Of a stretch of 64,000 nucleotides of DNA, positions 10,683 through 23,800 are shown piece after piece. The notes beneath the pieces were generated by a model. It saw only the letters and a list, made by a program, of their open reading frames with translations. It did not search any database and was not told the origin of the DNA. Made by a program: the position numbers and the translations under genes. Within the stretch, counting starts at the first letter, position 1. The number at the start of each line of letters is the position of its first letter. The stretch is from Lateolabrax maculatus (lineage: Eukaryota; Chordata; Actinopteri; Acropomatiformes; Lateolabracidae). The stretch is from positions 1,489,001 through 1,553,000 of the forward strand of contig CM062212.1 of assembly GCA_031216445.1 (NCBI GenBank), written 5' to 3'.

Positions 10683-12132
10683 AGGGCTGCAACTAATGAT
10701 AAGTTTGATTACTTTTAGATTAATCAATACTTTAATATATGAAATGTTTGAATATGTTAAATGTTTGGACAAATGCCCTTTTATGTCATCTTCCAATTAC
10801 TTATTGGAAGATGTTTTAAAACAAGTGAGAGGCTGGAGCCTATGATTGTTTTTATTTGATAAGTTACTTAAAGCTGCACTAATCAATATTTTTATATTAT
10901 CAATGAATGAAATGATTAAGTGTTATGGGAAATGAGTTGCTTTTAGTCACCAACATCAGCTCCACGGAGCATTTTAGCATCTTTTAGCTCATAGTTTCGG
11001 TTCAAGGCCGTTAACTTTACTGCTTTGGTTCAGTCTCGGTGTTCTCGTCAACCTCCACCCAGCAGCATCTGGCGGCTGTTTTCATCAAATAAACTCTGCA
11101 GACAGACTCAGTTAGACGAGCTGGTTAAGAAAATGGAACATTTAACAGCTAAGGAACCAGATATTGTTCCCAGGAGGTGGAGGAGACCAAAAACAGAGCT
11201 ATAAGGAGAGTGGATATTGTACTAACATTCATCAGTTGGACACAAACGTGCCTCCAATCAGATGTTTGTGTTGCTTTGCATCTGCTGGATGTGTAAACAG
11301 GCAACTGTTTGCTGACGCATTCACAATATTAACTTTAGAAGGTGATAACATGTCAATATTGTGTTTACGATGAGTTGCGCTGCCCCCGAGTGGTGAAGAA
11401 AATCAATTTATGCTGATTTACAATAATTCATTGATTATTCAAATTATTTTTAACTAATTTTCTGATCAATTAAAGCCATTTGGTATGAATAAAATGTATG
11501 AATTTGTTTCCCCCCTGTGGTATTATCTAAAAAGACAGTGCCAAACACATGAACTGCAGACAAAATCAGCTTATTAACTGCACCATATTTCAAATAGTAA
11601 AACTTATGCCTTTGGGATAATTTAAGAGGCCATAAACATAAAAAGTCTGAACATAATCGCTTTAATCAACTGACAGTTTCAGCACTAATCCAATTTCTTT
11701 ATTCTTTCCAGTTATTTTCCAGTCTTTTAATACAAATGTATTCCTTCTTTGTTTACTATCAAATCATTTTCCACTCTCCAACCAATTATAACATCCCTGT
11801 TAAACACATATATACACAACTTATATTGTAATCCTTATATTGTTGTCCTCCCTACCACAACTCAATCTAACAGTCTAACAACAGAAAATGTATCCCCAAC
11901 AATTTTGATAGTTATTTTCACGACTGAATAATTGTTCAGGTCATTTTAGGTCAAGTTTTAAGTAAACATATCAAATATTCTCCAGCTTGTTAAATGAGAG
12001 GATCTGCTGCTCTTTTCTGTTTTGGTCTGTTGATTTGACAAAACAAGAAATCACCTCTAGGAATTAGTTTCTGACATTTTATAGACCAAATACAGCAATC
12101 TATAATGAAAATAAGCATTAGTTTCAGCCCTA
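10683..12132. mobile_element. Interspersed element with inverted ends
   Basis: The left end TAGGGCTGCAACTAATG and the right end CATTAGTTTCAGCCCTA are inverted repeats with one mismatch. They match the ends of the common teleost family that starts AGGGCTGCAACTAA. The interior is AT-rich with several TTGATTA and AATCAATT motifs. A separate repeat-like block appears nested near 10870-11400, ending in GCTGCCCCCGAGTGG. No transposase was seen and no clear target-site duplication flanks the ends, so this is a non-autonomous or composite copy. Confidence 0.6.
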
Positions 12133-15100
12133 CAGTTAATTCATTTTATAGTTTGAGCCGTTGCCAGGTTTACACCAAATTCTGTTGTGAAATTAAATTA
12201 TTGAAGTGATGAATCTGTTTTCTCCTTGTTGAACAGGATCCAACTGAGATTTGTGCGTCTGTTTCTGCTCTCCTACAATCCTATCCAGTAAAACAAACAT
12301 GGTGAAGATTTGACGGCCAGCCATAGACCCTCCACAGTTTGCATAAAGTGCAGACACCGGGAAGCTGAGGGTGCATAGTAATGGCGTCAGAGTGGCATTT
12401 ACACTGCCCAGTGGTTTAGTGTTACTGCGGCGTTTCATGGTGGCTTTGCCCTGAGGGGCTGTGGCTGTTTGGTGTATGCCACTGACTGTCACGCCCTCTG
12501 ACAGAACAACGCAGCGCCCAGATGGCACGGCTGATCTGTATGCTGCGCCGCTCCAAGGACAGTGGCACCAGGCTACAGTGTCTCTGAGGATGTATGTCAG
12601 ACGGGAACACTGGCCTCAGCCACCCTGCTCCTGACACAGTACTCACGGCCTTAATGCCTCCTCTCACGACGACCACGGTGTCCTTGAAACGCTGCATTCA
12701 AAACACTCATTCATTCCTATGACAGCTCTGAAACTGATGATTCATCGCATTGCATCATGTAAAATTATATCAAAATTTATATTATACCTCCACTGCAATG
12801 TCTGCTTCACTGTACTGAAATCAGAAGTCTACCCAGAGCTAAAACAGTCACTCGGTTATCAATTAATCAAGAAAAAAATACACTGATTCATCACTAAAAA
12901 AAAGTGCCATTTTTTACCATATGAAATTAGCTCATCTTTACTAACTGGAAGTAAAGAACTGAGTAACTTTTTCAGCCTTAAATCTAAATTTTACTCACTT
13001 CTCCTGTCGGTTTATTTGCAGCTTAAAAACTGCTTTTAATTAATATTCTACATGTTTCCTTATTCTGCAGCACAAGTGTAAATATTGAATCATCACATTT
13101 CAGAAGGTTTACAGTGAAAGACGGTTGAGTTATCTACAGGTTTTAATGGATTTTAAATAGCGATTAATCAGCCAATATTAGTTTATTGCAGATATAGTGG
13201 ATGTAAAATGTCCTTCTCACTACAGATCTTTTTTTCTCCTTATTTTACAGCCAACAACAATGTTGGCTGTAAAATGTTAAAAATATGTTAAAAATAAATA
13301 AGATATTCAAAACTCTCAATATCGATATTGGTATCAGCCTAAAAACCCCAGCATCTGTCAGACTATACATTTGATAGAAATTAATAATAAAATATAAATC
13401 AGAATTGAACAATAAGAAAAAGCTAAAATAACTTTGAAATATTTAGTGCTCACTAAATAATCAATAGTAAAAAATATCAATTACTTATTGCAGCCACAGG
13501 AAAATTAACAATCCATGTACATCCATACAATATGTATACGATGAGTGATGTGAAGCGGCACTTATCGCTGTATAAACGTCATACATTAATCATTTTAATA
13601 ATTCTTCTAATACTTCTAATACTTAAATTCGTAGGAAGACCTTCTGACTGGTTTTCTCGCTAACTCTTCTTCTTGCTCATGTGTTTCCAGACCAACGCCC
13701 AGAAAGGCTGCTGAGGTCTCGTCATGTGAATGATAACGAGGAAATAAGGCGGATGATGTGTGAGCGACACGAAGCCCTTCAACTGCCATCGCCCGTCCTC
13801 TCAACCTCTGGAACATAAAGGCCTGAGTCAGCTCAGAGTCCCCGGACAGATGGGAACGATCTGCTCTCTTAGCCACCAGCTGGAGCCGGGCGGAGGCCTG
13901 TCTGGCATTCACTATAGTGGCAGGTGGTATGCTGATGAACTGATAATAATATAACTACTACTTAGGAGTTTAATTGTAAACGCTACAGACATCTTACGGT
14001 TTGGATCAATATGGAGCACAGGGTTCATGGTTCACAATATTTTTATCAAAGTTAGAGTTTAAATGAACTCCTTAATTTATTAACTGACTGATGGTTTCAG
14101 CTGTACCTGTATAAACAGTTTGGGAGTTTAATTTATAACAAAACATTATATTTTATAAACTCTTTCTACAAATAAAAAGCACAGTGAAAAGAAAAGACTC
14201 AAGTACAAATCTGAGGTGCTTGTACTTTACATAAGTACAGTAAATGTACTTAGTTACTGAGTCTCAGTTAGGAAGAAGGTTTGTGATGCAAGATAACAAG
14301 GCAGCTGTATATGTACAGAAATATGTTGAACCTGCTGCCAGAAAAGACTTTATCCTGAGGTGGGGGTGGGGGGCAACCCCTGTAGTGATGGGTGTTCAAA
14401 GGGGCCACAGAAGGCCAGCAAACCATATGGTTGTGTTATCAGCAGCAGTGAAGGGTTCAGTGAATCTGAACAGCCACATAAATCACTGACAGACCGACAC
14501 CAGGAATATAATAAACAGCACCTGACGATGTTACAGGCAGACTGACACGGGGGAAAATACACAGCAGGAAGTACAAACACCGAGTGAAACTGAAGTTGGT
14601 GTAACTCTTCTAAAATCACCTCTCTTTATAGTAGTTTTTATTGTTTTTATAGAGGCGGACCCCGCCATTCTCATGCTGCATTCAAATCATCTGCTGTTTG
14701 AAAACGAGTGAGTAAAGTTGTAAATGACAGGGCATCATTCAGGCTCAGTGTGTCATTATCAATCAGGGAAACACACCGAATTATGATTATGATTCATTTT
14801 TCAAGAGACACAGTGAATAGCCCTAAATTAGTGTTCTAACTCATGAAATCAACCCAAACAAAGTCTCAAACTAAAGCTTTTCATCTGGAGGATTCATGTA
14901 CTTCTTCCATTGGCAGTTAGTATGACTAACGCTCCGTGTTGATAGCTGTAATCAATGTTTTTCACCAAGAATAGATGGTAATTCATATCCATCATTTGAT
15001 GGATACCTGATGACGCACGCAGCTCACATTACCTACGCCACAAAATTAGTTCTGAGTGCCAAAGTAAGAAAGAAAAAAAAAAAAATACTATATTTATATT

Positions 15101-17722
15101 GTTCAGAATGAGGTTATAAAGTATTTTTCTGCAGCTCAGGTATTTGATCCTGTGCTCTCTGTTGTAGGGCAGCTGCAGGCAAGTTTGTCCTTGCTGTTCA
15201 ACTAAACTGATAAAAAGCTGCATCTGCTGGCCGACGCCGGAAAAACATTTTCACACCCATATTTTGGTTAATTTGGACTGGACATTTAGTTTGGCTGCAG
15301 TTCGTGTTTACGCGAACTTTCTACAAACTGAATAAACAAAGTTGTACAGGTAACTCATTGATTGGACTGTTTTAGAGAGCGTCGGGTGGAGAAGTGTATC
15401 AATAAAATGCGCAAAACATCAGATCTGTGTGTAGCGATGAGGAGGCTATAACCTTCCTCACTTTAATATATGAAACTAACAGAAATGTCTGACTTGTCTC
15501 ATATTTTCTACATTTTTTTCCATCATTCAAGCGTTTACTGGAGCTGGACGTCATCTCGTTGTGCCCTCTTCTAAAATGGTATAATGGCACCTGAATGGAG
15601 CATCAGCATCACCTGCTGCTTATCTTGATGACTCAACTCCACATAAACAGCAGAGGACAGAAATGCACATAAATTCGTTTTTTTTTTTTTTTGCCAATTT
15701 TCTGAACATTTGGTCAAAATTAGCACTTCATTAAACTGCTTTTGACTATCTGATTGATCAGGTAAAATGAGTGTATATATATCGCTTATACGGGTTGTAT
15801 ATTATAAGATGGCTTTGTGAGCAGTTCACAATCAGCTGATGGATTTAATAGTAGTTTAGCTTAAATCACGTATCCACTATCAAAAAAACCCTCCTATTCA
15901 AGCAGTTTCAGTCTGGTTCGACTGACAGCTTTCATAGCAGCCCAAACAAACTGGAACTAAACAAGCAAAGGCACCAGAGCTCGTTTTAACCAAAGGTAAT
16001 ATTATGTCCAGACAAACACCAGGTATTTTATTTTGAGTCCTTGATGACAAATAATTCTGCCACTAAATGATGTGCTCTTCTGAAGAGATGTGCACTTGCT
16101 CCGATAGTTATGTTAATCCTGACATTAAATAACAGAAATCAAAAGACTGGAAACCGAACTAAGGGGAGATAGAGAAGCCGTCCACTCAGTTTTTATATGT
16201 CACCGCCATGACAGTTTCCCACACAAAGAAAATCCTCCATGCTGAGAAATTCTTTTCACTCTGCACTATTGACGGGGGGGGGGGGCAGAGGTCTGCTGCT
16301 GCTGACAAAGAGCTGAGGCAGGGGTCTGTTCATGGCTTTGACTCAGCCTGGGGAGAGTTTTATAGCTCACAGTTTTATACACAGAATACGGTGGCTCCAT
16401 GGTTTTCACACCAAGGACAAGAAACGCCCAGAGGGTCTTTGTAGAGTCCCAACAGGTCCTCAGCAAAGTGACATATAGTTTAATGTCACTATACGTTAGT
16501 TTTATCTTAGCATGTTACACGTTCCAGCTGAATTCACTGTGTGCCAGGTTCATATGGGGTTAGAGAAGAGTTACTACCACAATGTTTCACTCAGAGTCGG
16601 ACAAATGGTAAAAAAGGTACATTTCACATTATCGTGTTGCTTTCTGATACAAAATACTGATTATAGCTGCTGTCTCTCTCTGTATTATTGCCTTACTTAC
16701 CACATCTGTATCCTACCTCCCTGGGTAATATTTTGTTACGCATAACTTCTGAATTGAAGTTTGGCACTCATTATCATTCCCTCTGGGTAACAGCATGAGC
16801 TAAGCGTATAAAATGTTAATGGCAATATATATTTATATATATATGAAATCTCTACAGTTTTTTACATAAAAGGGAAGCACACAGCTCTTCCCCTGAGAGA
16901 GTGAACCGCAGAGAGCTGCAGGCGTGGAGCTACAAGCAAATAAGACGGTCCAGTGCCTCAGTCTTCAAACACAGTCTTCAAAAACAATCTTGTTGTCCCT
17001 TCTTGAGCCTTGAAGGAATAAAGATGAGTGGTGGGGGTGGTAGGGGGTGGACTCTGAGACATTTCCATGGGCACACTAATGGCTGCAGGAGCGAAATTTC
17101 CCGTCAGACACCAACCGGGTAGGTGGGATCCTCAACGTGATGTATGATATACAGTATGTCTGATTATATCCTGTATATAGCTCCGGAAAACATTAAGAGA
17201 CCACCGCAAAGTAATCAGTTTCTCTGTTTTTTTCTGCTTGACCTTGAAATTTTAAGGATGGACGGATGGAAGCAACTTGACCCTCTGCCAGTAGAGCAAG
17301 AACTGTCGCCTTCGTTTCTTCACTCAAAACTTTTCTTTTAAACTCTTCTGGCAAGGTCAATATTTATTTTTTCCTGCCAATGACTTTTGAGGTCCTACTG
17401 CAAGAGGATAGTGATGACCACAGTAGAGGTTTCATATATATATATATATATAAGCTTGTTTTCTGTATCAACTCTTTAGGTTGATACAGAAGCCAGCAGC
17501 TTCATGTTGGATGTTCAGTAGAACACACAGAGCCATAAGGACCATACACAGATACCTGCAAGTGTTAACAAACAACGCAATGACGAAGCCAGTTTCCAAA
17601 ATTAACTGAGAAAAGATCATCTGCCAGCCTGTAATACTGAAAAACACCTTCAGATGTGTTAACAGGAGCAGTGATGCACCACTTTATATCGAACATATTT
17701 ACGTAATGCTGCCAAGTTTTAC
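12133..17722. other. Gene-poor region, mostly unexplained
   Basis: No gene is supported. A GC-richer patch at 12380-12700 and another at 13630-13920 have open frames on both strands and could be conserved non-coding DNA. A third signal, 17171-17235, carries TAGCTCCGGAAAACATTAAG, which resembles a dispersed vertebrate repeat. Fragments of the CAGTGGTGG family (near 14185-14262) and of the AGGGCTGCA family (near 13450-13497) also occur. The missing 3' exon of mei4 could lie here or below, but I could not find it. Confidence 0.45.
17433..17452. repeat. (TA)n microsatellite
   Basis: About ten TA units, short and uninterrupted. Confidence 0.85.
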
Positions 17723-17836
17723 CTGTTTAAACATGCGAGGCAGCAGCTCGTGTAGATCAGAGATGTGAGCTTGGTGCTGGGAGGACACAGGACGACCTAA
17801 CAACCTTGGCCTGTGCTCCTGGTGCAGCTGTTGTTG
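17723..17836 (-). CDS. mei4: mei4 candidate coding exon 5
   Basis: The minus strand has AG before 17836 and GTAAAA after 17723, enclosing 38 codons in phase 0 at both ends, matching the phase left by exon 4. The end of the peptide, HISDLHELLPRMFKQ, aligns without gaps to the mammalian MEI4 stretch NIFYLFWVLEQLLQK only weakly (I, L, L plus similar residues). The polypyrimidine tract is poor, and an in-frame open region runs upstream of the acceptor. It could instead be a chance open frame. Confidence 0.4.
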
Positions 17837-20800
17837 CTGGTTGACATGAACACCAGTATGAAGCAGGCGGACTTCAGTGGAATCAGTTCAACATTGAAGA
17901 AGATGGGAACAAACAAGCTTTCTTTCAGCTTTTAGAGGATCTGGATTTTTGGACGTGTTGACGTGTCTGGTTGATGTTCAGTGGTGATTACCTGCCTGGA
18001 CGGCTGTCTGTGCGCTTTAAATGTCAAACCACCACATTAACGGAGGTCTACGCCTACATGTTGGTTAATTTAAGTTTGAAATTGCAGGTCTTCTGAATGC
18101 ACCGAGGACGATGACGGCACAGTTTGTGCTGGATTGAGACTTCAGATTCTTCCTTGCAAATACCCATTACTGCTCGGCTTGTTGGAGACAATGGCTCCAC
18201 AAGGCTGTTTTGCATTGTCAGTATTCCCAGTGAACAGTGGGTTCAGCTATTTGTTTTTCTTAAACTTGGCCCTCAAAAATGCAGTGTTGATAAAATTCTC
18301 TTTTTGGCATCGCCCTGCTCGAGAGGCTCTCTCGTGGAGAAAGAGAAAAACAGGCGCAAAGGAGCATGACCGACCCTGCTGAGTGGGAGGGAAGCTCAGC
18401 AGGAGGGGTGGGGGGGGGGAAATCATCTGTATCCTTTTCCTTTTCTACACATTTCCATTTCGAAGGACCCCCGGTGGCTCGACACTCAGCTCTGCTTTTC
18501 ACAGGAAGCAAGCCGGGCAAATGCGGCTCTCGCCTGGCCTGAGACTCGGGCGGTTGCCAAAGCTACACAGAGACGTTTGAATACATGGCGGACAGGAAAC
18601 TCGTGGGACACAGTATTGATTAGGGTGGTACAGAAGTGGCCGTGGCAACGAGTCAATAGGGCAAACTGTTTGCACCTGAAGCCTTGCACAAAGGCTGGCT
18701 CTCAAAGAGCAAAAAGGTGAAATAAAACAGCGTATGAGAGAGAGAAAGGGCAACGGTGGGGGAGAAATCAACAGAGGCAAAGCTATTGAGAGATTCATGA
18801 TCTCAAAACTGTAATAAGAAGTGAAAATTGTTCATACTGCTCTGCAAATACTGCTGCTGATAAACACAGATGTCATAGAGAAGTGAGCAACACAGACACA
18901 AACAGGGAGACTATAACTGCAGCTTATCATGAGGCAGTGGAGGGAGAGGGAACAGAAAGGGATCAATGCTGGCACCGAGCCAAAAGAAGAAGAAGAAGAA
19001 GAAGAAGAACGATGGGAATGCAGGAGGACGTGTGGTGAGGCAGTGGGGGTATTTACCTGGAAGGCCTGCCAGAGCCGATCAGCCAGAGCGCTGATCTGAG
19101 AGAGGATGTGACGAATGAGGAAGGACTTTGACATGCTGCTGCTCCCCAGTGTGATCAGGTACTCCGTCAGCCTCTCTGCAGCCTGGAGCTGAGGTTCGGA
19201 ACAACAAGACTTTACTGATGGAGACTCCTTGCAACTTTCTTTTTACTAATCTTTATAACATGATTACATGAAGAATACAAAATCTGGAAAATCGATTGAT
19301 TGTAATGCTCCTTATCACAAACTGGTTAGAGTAAATATGCACTGACAACTCATCCTGATTAATGATACCACACAACTGTACACTGCATGCTGAGTCCAGT
19401 TCAGGGCTGTGCTTATTTTTTTGGTAACTCGGTTCATTGTTTTATCTAAAATACGTCAGAAAGTACTGAAATCAGCCCATTATAGGAGACATCTTCAAAT
19501 GTCTTGTTTCATGTTTTGTCCCACAAATAATCCAAAACCTAAAAATATTCAGTTTACTGTCATAAATGACAAAGAAAAGCTAACTCTCAGGTTGGAAAAG
19601 CTGGAATTTTTTCTTTAAAATACAACAAAACAATTAATTGCTTATCAGAAAAATGTTGAAATCGATCAACTAATTAAATAATTTCAGCTTAAGCAGCAGC
19701 TACAGCATAGTGAGAACTAGAGGAAACTCAAGTATTAATTCAAAAAGGTAGCCGCTTTCCATCTCTTACACTTAGTGATATAGATCATAATTCATGTCAA
19801 TGAAATTTAAGTGGAAACCATTTTCTTTTACGTCAAGATTTTTAATTGTAATAGTATTATATACACACAAAGAGTATCTATGACTGTTGTTTAAAGATGT
19901 TTTGAAGAAGCAACAGCTGAATCCTCAGAGTCGCTGTGTTTTCAGAACAGCCGCAGGCAAGAAACTCGATGTTCTTTAAGCAGGTTGATTGTGTTGCCTT
20001 TAAACAAATACAGCTTGTTCTCTCACAATGTTTTTGCATCTGATGCATTTTTTATCTGAGAATCTGTTGAAGACAGCAGTCTTGGCAAGTAAAGCAACCT
20101 GCATTTTTCAGGTAACTGCAATTTACCTTGGCGATCATTGATTATTCGTCTGTTGTAACATTCAAATCAATAGAAATGTGTGAGAGACGACACCTACAAA
20201 ACATTGCTGCTATCTTTCTGTCAGCAACAAAGAAACTCCTCCACACACACTTTCTGCTCCCCGATGAGCCTCCAGAGGCTTCACACTCGCACAAAACACC
20301 GTCTGAAGATCATTATTAACAACCTTGGAAATTAATTCAGCACACAAGAACCGTATGGCTCGTATCAACAGCCCCAGAGCCACATTATTCCCATAGTACC
20401 TGCCCGCAAGGCTGGCCCGGTGTCAGACCTCTGAATCACTGCTCTCATGCCCAATTTGTTCAAAAAGATGTCAGCTAACATGAACTCCATATCAGGCTGA
20501 ATGAATGAAGCCAAAAAGTAATTCACTCTGATTATACGGCTACAAGATACCACAAGGGACATAATCATCAAACTCCCACGGCCGCTCCAAAATCAATTAA
20601 ACACACACATTCTTGAGAGTCATAACTCATGGCTGTTAAAGGATAAAGGTGTCATTCTGTATTTTTATGTGCTGTCAACAAGTCCCATTAAAAAAAACAA
20701 AACCAACAATGTGTTAGTCTGTCTCTCAGTACTCTGACTTCCTGTCTGTGGCTTCGAGCTCTTTGGTTCCTACTGCACACGTAAATCTTATAATATATAG

Positions 20801-23800
20801 TTTATTTTTTCTAAAGGCTCAGTGGTTTCTTAAAACAGCTGCTCAGTTTTTAATCAAACAAACAGGAGGACATGGTGCATTTGTTGGGGGACTATTTCCA
20901 GTGGCGGATTAATCCACATTTGGTGCTCTAGTGAGTATTTGGGGCAGCAGGACAGCGAATGTTGGGTTGAGTGTAAATAAACTACAACAAACAAGCTCTA
21001 TGGCACAGAGGAAGAAGAAATATCACACAATTCTTCTTAGAAGATACACTCATACTGCCAAACACACGCAGCACACAATAAGCTTCTGCTTACAGGTTTT
21101 AATTTTTATGATCCTGGAGGGTGTTTACTTAGCATGCACACTCACATTCAGCAACAGCATAATTAATTTTCCCTCCGTTTTTCATATTTTTCAACTGAGA
21201 GCAGGCAAACACATTCAAACTGTCCTCTGTTGTTGTGCCAGTAGGCAGCAGCTGGGAATAAACCAGTCACCTTGCCCAGGCTACATCAGTCCGAATGCTT
21301 AAAGCTGATCAGATAGGCGTGTTTGGCCGCGTTCTTCCAACAGTGTGAGAGCAAGTGAAAAAAAAAAGAAGCTGGAATTCAATTTGCTTAGTATTGCCTC
21401 TGCTGCTGATTACCCCCCGAGTGCTGAATGATACGAGGACATCATGTGAAACTGTCTGCACGATTATCCTATCAAGACATTAATTCATAATTTGAAACAA
21501 TTGAAGGGAGGAGATTGTTATTCAGTTTCCCAAACCAGATTTTCTGTAGATTGACGAGGCCTTCCTTCTCTCCTCTTTGACCTTTCATGAACAAGCCTGA
21601 TCAGACCAGCTGGTCTGGTTGTTTACTTGGAGACAAACTTGGGAGACAAATTAGACACTGACCACCGATTTAAAGGATTTAATGAAGGAACAAAACCTCC
21701 AAGAATGATAAATATTGGTTGGGTTTTCCTAAACGTAGGTATTTTCCAATTGGAATTAAAATTAAACCTGTGGTACATAGTCTACTATATGAAATGATAT
21801 AAATATGAATATTATATCGTTATAGTTTCAGTATAGTGTATTTTATTATACTAATATCATATAATCACGGCCAGAATTTAGAATTCTATAACCACTGAAT
21901 CTGACGCCATCTGAATGGACAGAAATATTGTGTAGTCTGAACCCAACTTAACACACTAAAATAAGCTTTTAGTTGATGTCCACATTTTTTATTTTATTTT
22001 TTCCTTTCTTCTTTGGCTATTGCTGGTTGGTTATTTTTCTATTTGTTGGAAAGCAAAATGTGACTGAAAAATAACTAATGGCTGTCAGTATATAACCATG
22101 TTTTCAAGTTCTGTAACAAGTGGAACACGCTGTAGGAGAAACTGACAACTATTCACTGAGGGGTTCACATCCAGAACATAAAAAAATAAAAATAAATAAA
22201 CTCTACTTTTAAACAACTTGTAAATCCCATTCTTCATGTTTACAGGCAAATGCTGTAGCCATAACAGTGGAAGGAAGCATTGTCTGAAAAATTAATAGTG
22301 TAATAAAAAGTGCACTTGAGCGTTCGGTTTCGGCTTGAAACACATGAGACAAGCTGGATGCAATATACAAGAAGGTAATGAAAGTTCTTCCAGTAGACAA
22401 GGATGAGGCAGGTGTGAGGCCACCCAGACACTAAGCTGTTCTCCCCTACGAAAGGTTATTACATGAAATATGTCTGCAGTCGAACACGGCGGGGGAGTGA
22501 CATTTGAACGACACCACTTGGGACTCAGCATCTGCAATTTCTTCGTCTGGGCTCTTCATCATGTCCAATCTCTTTCCTCCTGGACCGGAACAACTCCTCC
22601 AGGTGAGTCTGAGAAACTGAGGCAGAAATAAGAGCTCTCCTCGTGGACGAGAGCGGCTCTGAAGGCAGGACCTGCCGCTGGGTAAATTACAGCTGCTCGC
22701 GGCGTTCCTCCTCAAGACACTTAACACTGCAAGCACTTTGCTGCCACTTCCAGAGGACTCTTTTTCAGACGTTTTCACTGTTCGACTACCTAGCTGGTGT
22801 TTCAGAAAAGGGACGAAAAATATGTGGTTGGTTTCCTACAGTACTAAAATGTCTACAAGAGCAACTCTCCTCTCTATTACTAGAACATTTGTATATAATA
22901 GTAATACACATACTAGTACATATATACATTAAAGAAATCTAATTAAAGTGGCTGAAAAGGAAAAACCATCTATTCGTTTGAAACACATGTCACCTCACTT
23001 TAAAGCCCCAATCTACTGCTACAGAACCACGTTTGGTTGCTCAAACACAGGACATGTTCAGCAAACTTTCATTTTTTTTTAAATTACGAGCACCTGGGCC
23101 GCCTCCATGTTGAGGACACGCGAGTCCACAACAAACTCTCGCTAAGAAAAATAAAAGGTTAAAAAGATAAATCACTCCAGGGAGGGCTTGTATGTACGGA
23201 ACTACAGGAGCCTGTAGAAGACATAACTTACACTCAAACTGCACCTTACCCTCCTGTCACCAGAATCTAATTTCCTGAGGCTGTGATTCATGTATACAGA
23301 CTATCACAGACCGACCGGCTTTCCTCTTTCTTCGCGGGAAAAAATGGCATGTCACATAAACAAGAGTTACAGTGTAATTGTATGGACACACTCCCCCTCT
23401 GATCGGCACAGTCATGGTTTCTATAACACAACAATTCACTTCAAATGTAGCTGGGAGTCACGTCACCTGACAGACAACCAAGACGAACACTCACAAGAGG
23501 CCAGTCCATTGAAAACCGTCTCATTAAATCGATCGGGTATTGACCAGATGTTAGAAAAACCCAACATGAAATAGTGTTCATTCACAAACAAAGAATTCTA
23601 CAAACCTTCATGAAGGTGGAGTTATTTTAGCAAAACAATAACTATTGACTAATTATTGACCAAGCAGTAGAAATGGCACATAATCACAATGTGCTTAGTC
23701 ATCCCTTCATACTGTCAGATGCAGGGAAACACAATGGAAATCTATTCAGAGGTTCATGAGGATACTGTATCCCAAACAATCTTCTCCCATCCACATATGG

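Noticed and set aside
13616..13912. Possible terminal mei4 exon after TTATGTTCCAG
   Set aside because: The phase would fit, but the peptide lacks the hydrophobic, aromatic C-terminus expected of MEI4.
17460..17562. Possible terminal mei4 exon after AACACTTGCAG
   Set aside because: In the required phase it gives only 17 residues unlike MEI4; the more plausible peptide lies in another frame.
20931..21302. 123-codon plus-strand frame
   Set aside because: It begins inside a dispersed repeat shared with 45802-46198, and the remainder has no recognisable features.
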